Of a DNA stretch of 64,000 nucleotides, positions 43,638 through 54,513 are shown in pieces. Source of the stretch: CAXBBB01 sp963841855 (GTDB lineage Bacteria > Bacteroidota > Rhodothermia > Rhodothermales > BA12); the NCBI GenBank assembly GCA_963841855.1, contig CAWJEJ010000004.1:682001-746000 (forward strand). The letters are read 5' to 3'. Numbering within the stretch: position 1 is the first letter of the stretch; each line of letters begins with the position of its first letter. Below the pieces are notes generated by a model, which was given only the letters and a program-made list of their open reading frames with translations, was not told where the DNA came from and ran no database searches. The position numbers and the translations under genes were made by a program.

Positions 43638-44104
43638 CTATTTTTGATTCAACTTTTGATATTCTTCTAAAGGAACTTTACCCTTAAAATCAATATTATT
43701 TTCTTCAGGCTTTACCCAATCTAAATAACCTTTGGACCACGCATAAGCCAAGCCAAGTGCTAATACAAAAATAAAAATAAACATCTCGAAAAGACTAAAC
43801 CAGCCCCACAAGCCATCGGATGCTTGAATTAGGTTTTCATTACCAAAAATGACTGCCCATGGAAATAAGAAAACTACTTCCACATCAAACAGAATAAATA
43901 TCAACGCGATGATGTAAAACCGAATATTGAAATTGCCCCAAGGTGTTCCAATCGCTTCTTCACCACATTCATACGGACTGTTTTTTTGTTCATTAGGTCG
44001 ATGCGACGAACCATATACCATGTAAACAACCCTCCGCAAGCGAAGACAATACCTACAACGATAAAAAGTAACGCGATTCCGAATTCAGATAATTGGGGTT
44101 GCAT
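43638..44104 (-). CDS. nuoA: NADH-quinone oxidoreductase subunit A, one frameshift (about 150 aa)
   Basis: Membrane-arm subunit. The N-terminal part (LSEFGIALLFIVVGIVFACG, LFTWYMV) and the rest (RPNEQKNSPYECGEEAIGTP, FNIRFYIIALIFILFDVEVV, PWAVIFG) are in different frames, so one indel near 44005-44020 splits them. The conserved Asp/Glu residues of the family (PYECG, FDVEVVF) are present. Three transmembrane segments. The last segment is followed by WSKGYLDWVKPEEN. Probably intact in the organism. Confidence 0.9.
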
Positions 44105-44130
44105 AATGCAAAACTACATTTAAATGAGTT

Positions 44131-44586
44131 TTAAAAAAAGTTTTCTAGTCCGTGTTCAAATTCACAAAAGAAATAAGCAGTTGGGTAAGCCCAGAGAATA
44201 GCACTAATAGACATGTATAAAAAGATATAACGTCTTTTTACACCAAAGGATAACGCAATGATAGTTCCTCCGATAGGTGTTAATAATAATGGAGTAAGAA
44301 AAGCAATGCCTGCGATTCCAAACTTTCGCCAGATGCGCACTACCCTTCTGCTTTTTTTGGAAAACAGCTTGTATTTTCCTTTTCTCTTTAGATTACCTTG
44401 CAGTTTGTTTTTTATAACCTCACCAATTTGTGTGAAAATAATGACGGATAAAATCATACCTAAAGCTGTAAATATAGCCGTTTCCCAAACTTGAAGATGT
44501 AACGTGGGTCCTAAAACAGGTCCCGCTGCATATTTGAACATACTTACAAAAAAAACTATTGCATATTTTGCTATCTGATCCCACAT
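44131..44586 (-). CDS. Small multidrug-export family membrane protein (151 aa)
   Basis: Four or so hydrophobic segments. The family marks are GIAGIAFLTPLLLTPIGGTI with the basic KRKGKYKLFSKKSRRVVRIW loop before it. PF06695-type proteins are named putative small multidrug exporters, but transport is not well shown. A positively charged cytoplasmic loop sits between helix pairs. It lies 26 bases after nuoA's start, on the same strand, but is probably separate. Confidence 0.7.
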   Translation of the reverse strand: MWDQIAKYAIVFFVSMFKYAAGPVLGPTLHLQVWETAIFTALGMILSVIIFTQIGEVIKNKLQGNLKRKGKYKLFSKKSRRVVRIWRKFGIAGIAFLTPLLLTPIGGTIIALSFGVKRRYIFLYMSISAILWAYPTAYFFCEFEHGLENFF

Positions 44587-44620
44587 ACCTACTTCAGTTA
44601 AGTAAATTTATTATAAAAAA

Positions 44621-45573
44621 TTACCCAACGACAAGGTACGTCATGTATGACGCATAAGTTACTAAAAGAATAGCGCCACTTAATCGACCAATTTTTCGTC
44701 CAAAAAGCATTAACACAAGCACAAGCAACACAATGCCCATCATAATCCACATATCTACATTAACCAACTGTGGGTTTACTGATATATCTTTTACGATACT
44801 TGTAAAACCAAGTATAGATAACACATTAAATATGTTTGATCCTAATAAATTCCCTACTGCTAAGTCGGTGTTTTTTTGATAGGCCGCAATAATTGATGTT
44901 ACTAACTCAGGAAGCTTGTCCCAATAGCAATTACTGTTAAACCGATTATTGCATCACTAACACCTAATCCTTGCGCAATACTTTTTGCTCCACCAACAAA
45001 CCATTCTGAACCGAAATAAAGCATTACACCACCAAGGGCTAAAAAACCTACTTCTTTCAACACTGCTGAACCAACTATTTCGGGTACTTCTTCGTGCTCT
45101 TCAGCCATGCGTTCTAACGTTTCTCTTCGAGACATCTCGATTAAGAAATAGGTATATATAGCCAAAATAAGAACAAATATAATTCCTTCAAACCGCTGAA
45201 CAACATGATCATGTGAGATGAAAAAATACAACAATAACGAACTACCCATTGCCATTGGCCAGTCTATTTTTATACTATTTTCATGCACTAAAATAGGGTA
45301 AAACAGTGCTGTAGCACCTAAAACCAATGTTAAGTTACAGACATTGGAACCAATTATATTACCCATCGAAATATCTGGAGAACCACCTAAAGCGGCTTGT
45401 AAACTTACTAATAACTCGGGTGCTGAAGTCCCAAATGCGACAACGGTTAATCCTACTACTAATGGTGAAATTTGTATGCTATATGCTAAATTCGAAGCTC
45501 CTCGGACCAAAAAGTCTCCGCCTATCACTAGAAGTACTAGACCAAGTATTAACAGACCGATTTCTATCCACAT
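44621..45573 (-). CDS. Ca2+/cation exchanger (YrbG-type CaCA family), one frameshift
   Basis: K+-dependent or independent Na+/Ca2+ exchanger with two alpha repeats. The first is VVGLTVVAFGTSAPELLVSL with MGNIIGSNVCNLTLVL; the second is IIGLTVIAIGTSFLS joined after a one-base correction near 44912 to LPELVTSIIAAYQKN and VGNLLGSNIFNVLSIL. The two GTS-PEL and GSN motifs are intact once the frame is fixed. About ten transmembrane segments, with a short acidic loop (EEHEEVPE) between the halves. Confidence 0.88.
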
Positions 45574-45620
45574 ATTCTCTCCAATTCTAAAAACCTATAG
45601 CTGTAAAGGACTCTAGCAAG

Positions 45621-46555
45621 TTATTTAGTTAATATAAAACCTTTCATTTTTTTGAAAAATTTCAATAAAACTGGTAACCTACTAGCTTTTAAAGATATGT
45701 ATTTTTTTTCTTTACCTCCTAAGCTTTCATAAAATTTTGCAACCCCTGGAATCATACTTCCTTCGAAATCTAAAACCGTTTTGCCATCACTATTCTGCCG
45801 AATTAGATAATCCATCAGTAGTGTCATACTACCATTTTTTTGCCCTTCTTCGTTAGAAGTTCCAAGCAAAAAAATCACTCGATTATTGCATATAAGAAAC
45901 AATCCTACTGCACAAACTTTATGAAGCAAATTGTACGCAAAAATTAATTTAACGGCTGATTTTTTACTCCCTCAAAAAAAATACGTAGTAACAAACTACC
46001 CAAGTTACCACTCAAACCATTGATAGACAACCCTTTTTCTCGCATGAAAAAATCAATAAAAAAATCGATTATCGGTTTCTTTTATATAAACACCTTTACT
46101 ATCCGCTTTTTTTAAATCTCTTTTTCTATTCGAATTATAGTTTGAATAAGTGTTTTCATATTCAGAACTCAATTGCATCTCATAATTATTCCTCTCAGTT
46201 ACTGCAAAATTATTATGATCAATACATTTGAACTGTTCAACGAAATTTCAACCAACAAATATTTCTTTCTGATTAATTCTAAAAAAAGATTTAAATCTAC
46301 TTTCTCTGTATAAAAAAGACCCAATTGCTGGCAAAACAGTGGTTGGGTCAAGTACTTAATTCCTAATTTCGACTTCTCAGTTAAAGGAAAAATCGCTGTG
46401 TATCTATTGTTCGTCATAATAACATAAGCATTCCAATTGGGTGAAACAATATCTAAATACCATGACTCTGCATATACAATTGGGTATTGCGATTCTTTAA
46501 TACACGCATCCCATTTCTGTTTATCAATTTCTTTATGTCGGAGAAAAGTGATCAT
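45621..46555 (-). pseudogene. FemAB/GNAT-like acyltransferase, several frameshifts
   Basis: The N-terminal part (46555-46199) reads KWDACIKESQYPIVYAESWY and FPLTEKSKLGIKYLTQPLFC. The middle is found in other frames (YENTYSNYNSNRKRDLKKA, typical of the family). The C-terminal part (45929-45621) reads CNNRVIFLLGTSNEEGQKNG and VLDFEGSMIPGVAKFYESLG. At least three indels separate the pieces, so it is decayed or badly sequenced. The order of segments fits one protein of about 310 aa, like Bacteroidota proteins related to peptidoglycan aminoacyl-transferases. Substrate unknown. Confidence 0.7.
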
Positions 46556-46640
46556 TTAGTTCATCTTCATTTTTACAAAACCCTTATTTGTACGATTATC
46601 TTTTAGAGATTACTCTTATCTTCACCCAAAATTTGAGTCA

Positions 46641-48331
46641 ATGTTAAATAAAATACTTCTTTTTACCTTACTCTTTGCATCCGTTAGCTTATTTGCACAA
46701 AGCAATTATGCACAATTAAACGCTGATTATTATCATTTAGTTGATCGATATCAACTATTTAGTGACACAGGGTTTTCTGAATTGCACACTTCTTTCAAAC
46801 CCTACCGACAAAACTTAATTGCCCAAACGCTACCTCCTTTAGACTCTAATTCCAGCAAAGCGGATCGTTTTAATTATACTTATTTACAAACAGAAAACAG
46901 ATTTTATCTCTCCGATAGTATTGCAACTTCTAAAAAAGCATTTTTAAACACCTTTTATCATTATAAAAACGATGCTTATTCTGTTTCAACGGAGAGTTTC
47001 AAGTTAAGCATCAACCCTATGTTATATGTGGGAGCAGGAAAAGAGCGAGGCAATGAAAGCAACTTATTCATCAATAGCCGAGGTCTTGAAATTGATGGAT
47101 TAATTGATAACAAAGTAGGTTTTTATGCCAGCCTTATTGAAAACCAAGCTAACTTCCCTAGTTATGCCGTGGCACGAACCTATGGTTATGGCGCTGTTCC
47201 TGGTGAAAATTTTTGGAAAGGATTTAAGGAAAACGGGGTAGATTTTTTTACTGCAAAAGGTTATGTTAGCGTTAATGCGACAAAACATATCGGTGTACAG
47301 TTTGGCTACGACAAAAACTTTATTGGAAATGGTTATCGATCGTTAATTTTATCTGACTATTCAGGCAACCATACTTTTTTGAAATTAAACACCAAAATCT
47401 GGAAATTTCAATACACGAATTTATTTGCGGAGTTAAATGCGGACATCATTAGTGATCGTTTTAATGTTCCATCTGGAAATGTAGTTTACCCAAAAAATTT
47501 ATGGCGCTTCACCATCTGAGTCTTAACATTGGGAAACGCTTAAACATTGGAGTGTTTGAGTCTGTGATTTATGGTAGAGACAACAACTCTTTCGACTTAA
47601 ATTACATGAACCCTGTTATTTTCTATCGTGCAATAGAAGGAAACCTCGGTAGTGATGGCAATGTAATTGTTGGAACAGACTGGAATTGGAATGCTACGAA
47701 AGGCGTTTCTGTTTACGGACAAATCATTATTGATGAATTTCGCCTTGATCGATTTAAAAATCGAGATGGATGGTGGGGTGAAAAATATGGTGTTCAAGTT
47801 GGGGCAAAATACATTGATGTAGCGGGTATTAAAAACTTAGATATTCAAGGAGAAATCAACTTTGTAAGGCCTTACACTTACACTCATCGAATTAAGGAAA
47901 CTAGCTACTCTCACTATAACCAGCCTTTAGCACACCCATATGGAGCAAACTTTAGAGAAATAGTGGGAATTACTCGTTACCAACCTTTACCGCGTTTAAG
48001 TTTAACAGGTAAAATGATTTTAGCACAACAAGGACTAGATGTTGTCAATGGCAACATTGATTATTCAGGACGGAGGAATTGGGGAGGCAACATTCTTTTA
48101 CCAAACACGTCAAGAGAACAAGAAACAGGCAACACTATAGCGCAAGGTGTTCGATCAAATTTGTTCATGATGGACTTTTTAGCATCTTACCAACTCAAGC
48201 ATAATTTATTTGTAGATTTACAGTTTGTTATGCGCGATGAAAAAGTGGAAATAGCTTCTTTATCAAACAAATCGACCTATTCCATGCTTTCTTTGCGATG
48301 GAATATGCCAACAAGAACGCATAACTATTAA
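46641..48331 (+). CDS. Capsule-assembly Wzi-family outer-membrane protein, one frameshift (about 560 aa)
   Basis: Beta-barrel with a signal peptide (LLFTLLFASVSLFAQ). The first half (46641-47519) ends FNVPSGNVVYPKNLWRF; the second (from 47501) resumes FMALHHLSLNIGKRLNIGVF. Adding one A in the A-run near 47490 restores the family reading KKFMALHHLS. The body has barrel motifs GFYASLIENQANFPSYAVAR, and DGWWGEKYGVQVGAKYID. The family binds surface polysaccharide at the outer membrane. The downstream exporter and gmhA fit a surface-glycan role. Confidence 0.88.
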
Positions 48332-48359
48332 AAAACACCTAAATTGCGTGCCGTTACGC

Positions 48360-50195
48360 ATGAAAAAAAGCACTTACTTTAGAATTTTACTTTTTGCTAA
48401 ACCCTTTGGAAACATTGTTCCTGGTTATGTGATTTATACACTTTTATCAATCGTGTTTAATATCACTAGTTTTTCTTTTGTGATGCCGATTCTTCAGGTA
48501 TTATTTGAAAAAACGAAAACAGAGATTAAAGTTGTTCAATTACCAGAGTTCCAAGTCTCTATTGCTTACTTCAAGCAATTGTTCCATTACATTCAATATT
48601 ATTTAACAGCTGAAAGCGACCCAAAAACTATTTTAGCAAGAATCTGTATTATTTTAATGGTGTCAGTGCTGTTTTCCAATATTTTTAATTACCTATCACT
48701 ACGCTACCTTGGGTTAGTACGTGCCCGTGTGGTTCGAAACATGCGTAAGAAAGTCTATGAAAAAATTGTAGCCTTACCCATTGGTTTTTTTAGCAATGAG
48801 AAAAAAGGTAACATTCTTTCGCGTATTACAAACGATGTACAAGAAGTAGAAAACTCGGTTATCAGTTCGTTTAATATCTGGTTTAAAGATCCAATCACTA
48901 TTGTTATTTTATTTTCTCTTTTATTTTACATTTCTGTTAACCTCACCATTTTCACCATTATAGTATTGCCTATTTCAGGTTTAGTAATTGGTGAAATCAC
49001 AAAACGATTGAAAAAAGTATCAGTAAAAGGACAAGATGCATTAGGTAAAATATTAGGCATTATTGACGAAACACTTGTCGGTTTACGTATTGTAAAGGCA
49101 TTTAATGCCGAGGGTTACATTAAAGGAAAATTTAATAAACACAATCAAGCATACTACGACAATGTGCTGTCGATGGAAAACAAAAAACGATTATCTTCCC
49201 CAGTTTCACAGGTATTAGGGGTAGGGGTGGTTGCAGGCACCATTTATTACGGAGGTGTTTTGGTGTTAAGTAACGACCCTTCTTTGGCTATTGCGCCATC
49301 AGAGTTTTTCTATTACATCTTATTATTAGCCCAAGTTTTAGGCCCACTAAAATCTATTGCTAATGCGCTAAGTACTATCCAACGTGGGCTTGCAAGTGGC
49401 GACCGTGTTTTTGAGTTGATGGATAGCGTGAACGAAATTACTGACAAAGCTGGAGCTAAGACTATCAAGAAATTTGAATCAGGAATAACCTTTGAAAATC
49501 TTCATTTTAAATATGAAACCGAAGATGTCTTGAAAGGAATCAACCTTACATTTGAGAAGGGAAAAACAATCGCTTTAGTGGGTCCCTCAGGTGGTGGGAA
49601 ATCTACCATGATTGATTTAATTCCTCGTTTTTATGATCCAAGTGCAGGAACAATCACCATTGATGGGATAGATTTAAAAGACTTGGAAGTCAACTCCATT
49701 AGGGATTTAATGGGTGTGGTAACTCAAGAATCTATTTTGTTTAACGACACCATAGCCAACAATATCGCTTTTGGAATTGATGCTACCGAAGAGGCGATTG
49801 TGCAGGCCGCAAAGGCAGCTAACGCCCATGACTTTATTTTGGGTACAGAAGACGGATACAATACTGAAATTGGCGATAGAGGGTTAAAATTATCTGGTGG
49901 TCAGCGGCAGCGAATTACTATTGCTCGCGCCATATTAAAAAACCCTCCTATTTTATTGTTAGACGAGGCAACTTCAGCATTGGATTCTGAATCAGAACAC
50001 TTGGTACAAGAAGCGCTGAATAACTTGATGAAAAACCGAACAAGTATTATCATTGCCCATCGGTTGAGCACCATTCAAAATGCCGACTTAATTGTTGTGA
50101 TAAAAGCCGGAGAAATAGTGGAGAAGGGAACACACCAAACACTTTTAAGTGAAAATGGTTTGTATAGTAAATTAAGTGAAATGCAATCTGCATAA
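48360..50195 (+). CDS. MsbA-like ABC exporter, permease-ATPase fusion (611 aa)
   Basis: Half-transporter that acts as a dimer, probably flipping a lipid-linked glycan or lipid A core. The N-terminal six helices include VARMRKKVYEKIVALPIGFF region, and the ATPase domain has Walker A LVGPSGGGKSTMIDL, Q-loop VVTQESILFND, signature KLSGGQRQRITIARA, and Walker B PILLLDEATSALDSES with IIIAHRLSTIQNADLI. ATG at 48360 is chosen (MKKSTYFRILLFAKPFG); GTG at 48348 also possible. Its stop overlaps the gmhA start. Confidence 0.95.
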   Translation: MKKSTYFRILLFAKPFGNIVPGYVIYTLLSIVFNITSFSFVMPILQVLFEKTKTEIKVVQLPEFQVSIAYFKQLFHYIQYYLTAESDPKTILARICIILMVSVLFSNIFNYLSLRYLGLVRARVVRNMRKKVYEKIVALPIGFFSNEKKGNILSRITNDVQEVENSVISSFNIWFKDPITIVILFSLLFYISVNLTIFTIIVLPISGLVIGEITKRLKKVSVKGQDALGKILGIIDETLVGLRIVKAFNAEGYIKGKFNKHNQAYYDNVLSMENKKRLSSPVSQVLGVGVVAGTIYYGGVLVLSNDPSLAIAPSEFFYYILLLAQVLGPLKSIANALSTIQRGLASGDRVFELMDSVNEITDKAGAKTIKKFESGITFENLHFKYETEDVLKGINLTFEKGKTIALVGPSGGGKSTMIDLIPRFYDPSAGTITIDGIDLKDLEVNSIRDLMGVVTQESILFNDTIANNIAFGIDATEEAIVQAAKAANAHDFILGTEDGYNTEIGDRGLKLSGGQRQRITIARAILKNPPILLLDEATSALDSESEHLVQEALNNLMKNRTSIIIAHRLSTIQNADLIVVIKAGEIVEKGTHQTLLSENGLYSKLSEMQSA

Positions 50196-50779
50196 TGAGT
50201 ATGGGAAAAGAATTAATACTTCAGGAATTAAAAGAAGCAGCAGCCGTTTTAGAAAAATTCATTGCTGATGAAGCAAATATTGAGGCCATTGACAAAGCCT
50301 CTGATTTAATAGTGGAAGCTATAAAAGATGGAGGAAAAGTATTTTCTTGTGGCAATGGTGGCTCCAATTGTGATGCCATGCATTTTGCTGAAGAAATGAC
50401 GGGTCGTTTTCGTCACGATAGAGAACCTCTTCCTGCTATTGCCATAGCTGATTCTGCACACATCACATGTACGGCTAACGACTTTGGTTTTGACCGTATT
50501 TACTCACGGTATATCCGGACTTTAGGAAAAAAAGAAGATGTATTGTTAGCAATTAGTACCAGCGGTAATTCAGAGAATATTATTATCGCAGCAGAAACTG
50601 CCAAACAAAAAGGCATGATGGTCATTGCCTTAACTGGAAAAAACGGTGGTAAATTAGCTGAGTTTGCTGATGTAGAAATCCGTGTTCCACATGATGGATT
50701 TTCAGATCGCATTCAAGAAATTCATATTAAGATTATTCACACACTGATCCTTTTGATTGAACAAAAAATAGAAGAATAG
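50195..50779 (+). CDS. gmhA: Phosphoheptose isomerase GmhA (194 aa)
   Basis: Converts sedoheptulose 7-phosphate to D-glycero-manno-heptose 7-phosphate for LPS core synthesis. SIS domain with the GmhA hallmark SCGNGGSNCDAMHFAEEMTG, ISTSGNSENIIIA and DGFSDRIQEIHIKIIHTLIL. Its start overlaps the stop of the ABC exporter by one base, consistent with a shared LPS or surface-glycan operon. An alternative ATG lies two codons in. Confidence 0.95.
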   Translation: MSMGKELILQELKEAAAVLEKFIADEANIEAIDKASDLIVEAIKDGGKVFSCGNGGSNCDAMHFAEEMTGRFRHDREPLPAIAIADSAHITCTANDFGFDRIYSRYIRTLGKKEDVLLAISTSGNSENIIIAAETAKQKGMMVIALTGKNGGKLAEFADVEIRVPHDGFSDRIQEIHIKIIHTLILLIEQKIEE

Positions 50780-50798
50780 GTTATAACAATGTTATAAC
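50780..50798. promoter_or_regulatory. Paired GTTATAAC palindromes, likely MazE/MazEF operator
   Basis: Two perfect 8-base palindromes GTTATAAC (50780-50787 and 50791-50798) separated by AAT, 20 bases before the antitoxin ATG. Antitoxin-toxin complexes of this type usually bind such sites to repress their own operon. Confidence 0.55.
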
Positions 50799-50817
50799 TT
50801 TTTCGTAACTTGATACT

Positions 50818-51102
50818 ATGGAAACTACCTTGAAAAATATTGGGAATAGTAAAGGAATCATTTTACCAAAAAGATTAATTACGAAATATCAACTCACTGA
50901 ACTGGTTGCCATTGAGGAAACAGAGGACGGTATTTTGATAAAACCCATTTCTAGCTCTTTCAAGAACAAATTAGAAACTCTTCAAAAAAACAAAATCAAG
51001 CTGTACTCTAAAATGGCTTCTGAAGCAAACGTAGCGGAAGAACAACACTACTACGCCAACTCAGACTTATCAGATGCTGACTTAGACCTGATTGAAGAAT
51101 GA
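50818..51102 (+). CDS. MazE-like antitoxin, AbrB-type DNA binding (94 aa)
   Basis: N-terminal swapped-hairpin AbrB/MazE domain: TLKNIGNSKGIILPKRLITK with ETEDGILIKPI, then a charged, flexible C-terminal part (DLSDADLDLIEE) that should wrap the toxin. The stop overlaps the toxin ATG (ATGA). Autoregulation is expected through the palindromes just upstream. Confidence 0.85.
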   Translation: METTLKNIGNSKGIILPKRLITKYQLTELVAIEETEDGILIKPISSSFKNKLETLQKNKIKLYSKMASEANVAEEQHYYANSDLSDADLDLIEE

Positions 51103-51434
51103 AACAAGGAGAAATTTGGTTAGTGAATTTTGATTCACAAGTAGGGCAAGAGATAACAAAAAAAAGACCTGCAATTGTTGTAAATAATAACTCAATTAGG
51201 ATTTTACAACTGAAAGTTGTGGTACCAATTACAGATGGCAGCCGAACAGCACGCGAGTGGCATGTATCCTTAGACCCCACAAAAATGAATGGTTTAATGA
51301 AAAAAAGTTTGGCTGATTGTTTCCAAATCAAGTCACTATCCAACGAACGGTTTATTGAAAAAATTGGTCAATTAACTCAAGATGAATTGGATGATGTAAA
51401 AATTGGGTTAATAAAAGTTTTAGATTTAGTTTAG
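51099..51434 (+). CDS. MazF/PemK-family endoribonuclease toxin (111 aa)
   Basis: CcdB/MazF fold. The start MKQGEIWLVNFDSQVGQEIT and KKRPAIVVNNNS hold the conserved Arg-Pro; VVPITDGSRTAREWHVSLDP contains the family's Thr/Ser region, and LADCFQIKSLSNERFIEKIG the C-terminal helix. It probably cleaves mRNA at a short motif unless bound by the antitoxin. Coupled to the antitoxin by a four-base overlap. Confidence 0.88.
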   Translation: MKQGEIWLVNFDSQVGQEITKKRPAIVVNNNSIRILQLKVVVPITDGSRTAREWHVSLDPTKMNGLMKKSLADCFQIKSLSNERFIEKIGQLTQDELDDVKIGLIKVLDLV

Positions 51435-51475
51435 ACTTTTATTCATTACTGTTTCACATTTTAAAATAGCTTCAA

Positions 51476-53014
51476 ATGCTTGCAAAAACCTATGGCGGTT
51501 CAGTTTACGGTGTAGATGCTTCTATTATCACTGTAGAAACCAACGTGACCCAAGGAACCAAATTTTATATGGTTGGTCTTCCTGACAATGCGGTAAAAGA
51601 AAGTGAACAACGCGTAGAATCAGCTATTAAGCATTACGGTTATTCATTCCCACGACAAAAAGTAATTGTTAACCTCGCTCCTGCCGATGTTCGCAAAGAA
51701 GGATCATCATACGATTTACCTCTGGCACTTGAGTGTTCTCAAAGCCTCAGGACAAATTACTGCGGATGAGTTGGACAAATACATCATTATGGGTGAATTG
51801 TCTCTGGATGGTGAATTGCGCCACATAAAAGGGGTATTGCCTATTGCTATAAAAGCTCGAAAAGAAGGGTTTAAAGGATTTATACTACCCAAACAAAATG
51901 CTTCCGAAGCAGCTATCGTTAATGATTTAGAAATTATAGGTGTTGATACACTAGAGGAAGCCATCGACCATTTATCAGGCGTTAAACTTATTAAACCAAC
52001 TGTTAAAGACACACGTGAAATTTTCCAACACGATGCGCATGCTTTCAGCGTTGACTTCTCTGATGTGCAAGGACAAGAATCTGTTAAACGTGCATTAGAA
52101 GTTTCCGCAGCTGGTGGCCATAACGTGATTATGGTTGGCCCTCCGGGGTCAGGAAAAACGATGTTAGCACGTAGAATTTCAACCATTCTCCCTCCGATGA
52201 CTTTACATGAAGCCTTGGAGTCAACAAAAATCCATTCTGTAGCAGGAAAATTAGGAGAAGGCACCTCATTAGTGGCACAACGACCATTTTGTTCACCACA
52301 CCACACCTCTTCTGACGTAGCTTTAGTAGGTGGTGGAAACATTCCCCAGCCAGGGCAAATCTCATTAGCACATAATGGCATCTTGTTTTTAGATGAATTA
52401 CCAGAATTCAAACGTACCGTGTTGGAAGTCTTACGCCAACCTTTAGAGGATAAAGTAGTGACTATTTCACGTGCAAAAGCTACGGTACAATTTCCTGCAA
52501 ATTTTATGTTAGTGGCAAGTATGAATCCTAGCCCTTCGGGTGAGTTTTATTCAGCTGATGGTTCTCACCCTGATAGCCCAGCGGCAGTACAAAAATATTT
52601 AGGTAAAATCTCTGGACCATTGCTCGACCGCATCGACATTCATGTCGAAGTGAATCCTGTTTCGTTTGAAAAAATGACTGGTGATCAGAAAGATGGAGTC
52701 GAGTGAAGACATTCGAAAACGCGTGATTGCCGCACGCGAACGACAAATCGAACGATTCAAAGACACAGACATTTACTCCAACGCCATGATGAGCTGCACC
52801 CATGGTGAAAGAATATTGTAAAATTAACGCAGCAGGAAAAGCATTGCTAAAAACTGCGATGGAACGCTTAGGGTTATCGTCTCGAGCTTACGACCGTATT
52901 TTAAAAGTTTCACGTACAATTGCTGATTTATCAGACAAAGACGATATCTTAGTAGAACATTTAGCTGAAGCCATTCAATATAGAAGTTTGGATCGCGGTG
53001 GTTGGTTGGGGTAA
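51476..53014 (+). CDS. YifB/ComM-type Mg-chelatase-related AAA+ ATPase, three frameshifts (about 512 aa)
   Basis: Related to ComM, a helicase-like ATPase in natural transformation. Part 1 (from 51476): KTYGGSVYGVDASIITVETN, KVIVNLAPADVRKEGSSYDL. After a shift near 51735: VLKASGQITADELDKY, the P-loop VIMVGPPGSGKTMLARRIST, and HNGILFLDELPEFKRTVLEV. A shift near 52690 leads to SSEDIRKRVIAARERQIERF, and one near 52797 to MVKEYCKINAAGKALLKTAM and LSSRAYDRILKVSRTIADLS. Corrected, it is the normal length, so it is probably functional and the indels are errors. Confidence 0.88.
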
Positions 53015-53043
53015 ACTTAGCCGCATTAATTAACTATCTCCCA

Positions 53044-54064
53044 ATGAAAATTTTAAAAACACTTACGTTTCTAGTTCTTAGTTTAATCATTTTCCAAAAC
53101 TGTTCGAAAGATCGTTTTGCTGACCAAGAAATAAAGGAGAACGTTGAAAATGATAGCACAGCAACGGATACTATAATAATTGACAAAATCATTTTTCTCA
53201 TCAGGAGAAACAGCCGCTTTGTTTGACAAACTAAAAAAAGAGCCTACGCTAAGCGAAATAAGTAGTTCTAGAAAACTTACCTTTTATAGGTCCAGAAGGC
53301 ACAAAAGCATGGATTTATAGTGAAAATTTATTGGATGAAAATAACAATCCTGTCAGCTATCCTTATCAAATTGAAATCTTAGAATTATATTCCCCAAAAG
53401 ATATGATTTTGTACAATGTACCTACCGTTTCTAATGGAGAGCCATTAGTTAGTGGTGGAGAGTTTAGAATTAGAGCTTATAAAGACGGTAAACGATTAAA
53501 AGCCAATCCGAACAGAACCATTTACATCGAAGTGCCAACAACTGACCCTGATCCCAACATGGTTTTATTTCTCGGAACAGAAACTAGTACTACTGTAACG
53601 TGGACACAAACAGAACCTATTGTACTAATAAACCCAAACGATAGTATTACAAGGCGGAGGAGATACTGCGACGAACTAACTTTGTTTCTATAAAGAGAGA
53701 TTCTTATGGCGTAAATACCAACCAACTTAACTGGATTAACTGTGATTATTTTTACAATAATACTGGACCAAAAACAGCATTAACGTTCGTGTCAGGTGAT
53801 ACAACAAACCGATCGAAAATATTATGAAATACATCTATTTACCAGAATTAAACTCAATCATATCTGTTTATGGCTCTGCTTCAGAGAAATGTGGTAATTG
53901 GTTTGGAAGCAATTGTTGTGGCATTGGCTGCTGACACAAAAGGAAACCCTTACTTTTTCCTAGGTGAAAAATTTAATATCGTAGATAATCAACAGGTGGA
54001 AATAAACGTGGAAAAAGCTACCGATGAATCTATTAAGTTAGCGTTGGATGGATTGGGGTTTTAG
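53044..54064 (+). pseudogene. Bacteroidota lipoprotein of unknown function, several frameshifts
   Basis: Lipoprotein signal LKTLTFLVLSLIIFQNCSKD with lipobox FQNC. Pieces in successive frames: FFSSGETAALFDKLKKEPTL, FLDENNNPVSYPYQIEILEL (53331-53693), YSPKDMILYNVPTVSNGEPL, SIKRDSYGVNTNQLNWINCD and ADTKGNPYFFLGEKFN to the stop at 54064. At least four indels. The repeated 'ELYSPKDMIL' and 'VPTTDPDPNMVLFLGTE' blocks are typical of a family of Bacteroidota surface lipoproteins. No function known. Confidence 0.7.
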
Positions 54065-54081
54065 GTTAAAACACCTAAGAA

Positions 54082-54513
54082 TTAATTTTCTCCCCCCAAC
54101 GTTTTATCCTTACTCGTAGCCCCCCTAATTATAAACACAGTTCCAATACCTAACCCAATAAAACCAGGGAAATAGTTTGCCCGGAATGGCGAAGCGTCAC
54201 TAGCAAAGCCTCCTCCGACCTTACTTGCAACAGCTTGATATAATAAATAGAGTAAACTTCCTGTAACTACTGTTACACCAACGGGAATCAACGCATTACT
54301 ACCTTTATTTTTGGTCATTGTATTCACATTCTTCATCGTAGGAATATTGTCAGTTTGTTTCATTAAGTTCTCCACCTCCTGAAAATCGGGTTGAGCAATC
54401 ACAGTTGTTGAGTTAAAAACAAGGTGATTTGCCTGTTGAACCTTTAAATGTTGGCCCAAACAATACTGACCACTAAAAATTACAAATGTAATAAAAGAAA
54501 AAGCAACTTTCAT
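54082..54513 (-). CDS. Hypothetical secreted/membrane protein (143 aa)
   Basis: Signal peptide (VAFSFITFVIFSGQYCLGQ), a polar middle (LMKQTDNIPTMKNVNTMTKN), then two hydrophobic segments (IPVGVTVVTGSLLYLLYQ and YFPGFIGLGIGTVFIIRGA). It resembles small Bacteroidota proteins without a name. No family recognised. Confidence 0.65.
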   Translation of the reverse strand: MKVAFSFITFVIFSGQYCLGQHLKVQQANHLVFNSTTVIAQPDFQEVENLMKQTDNIPTMKNVNTMTKNKGSNALIPVGVTVVTGSLLYLLYQAVASKVGGGFASDASPFRANYFPGFIGLGIGTVFIIRGATSKDKTLGGEN

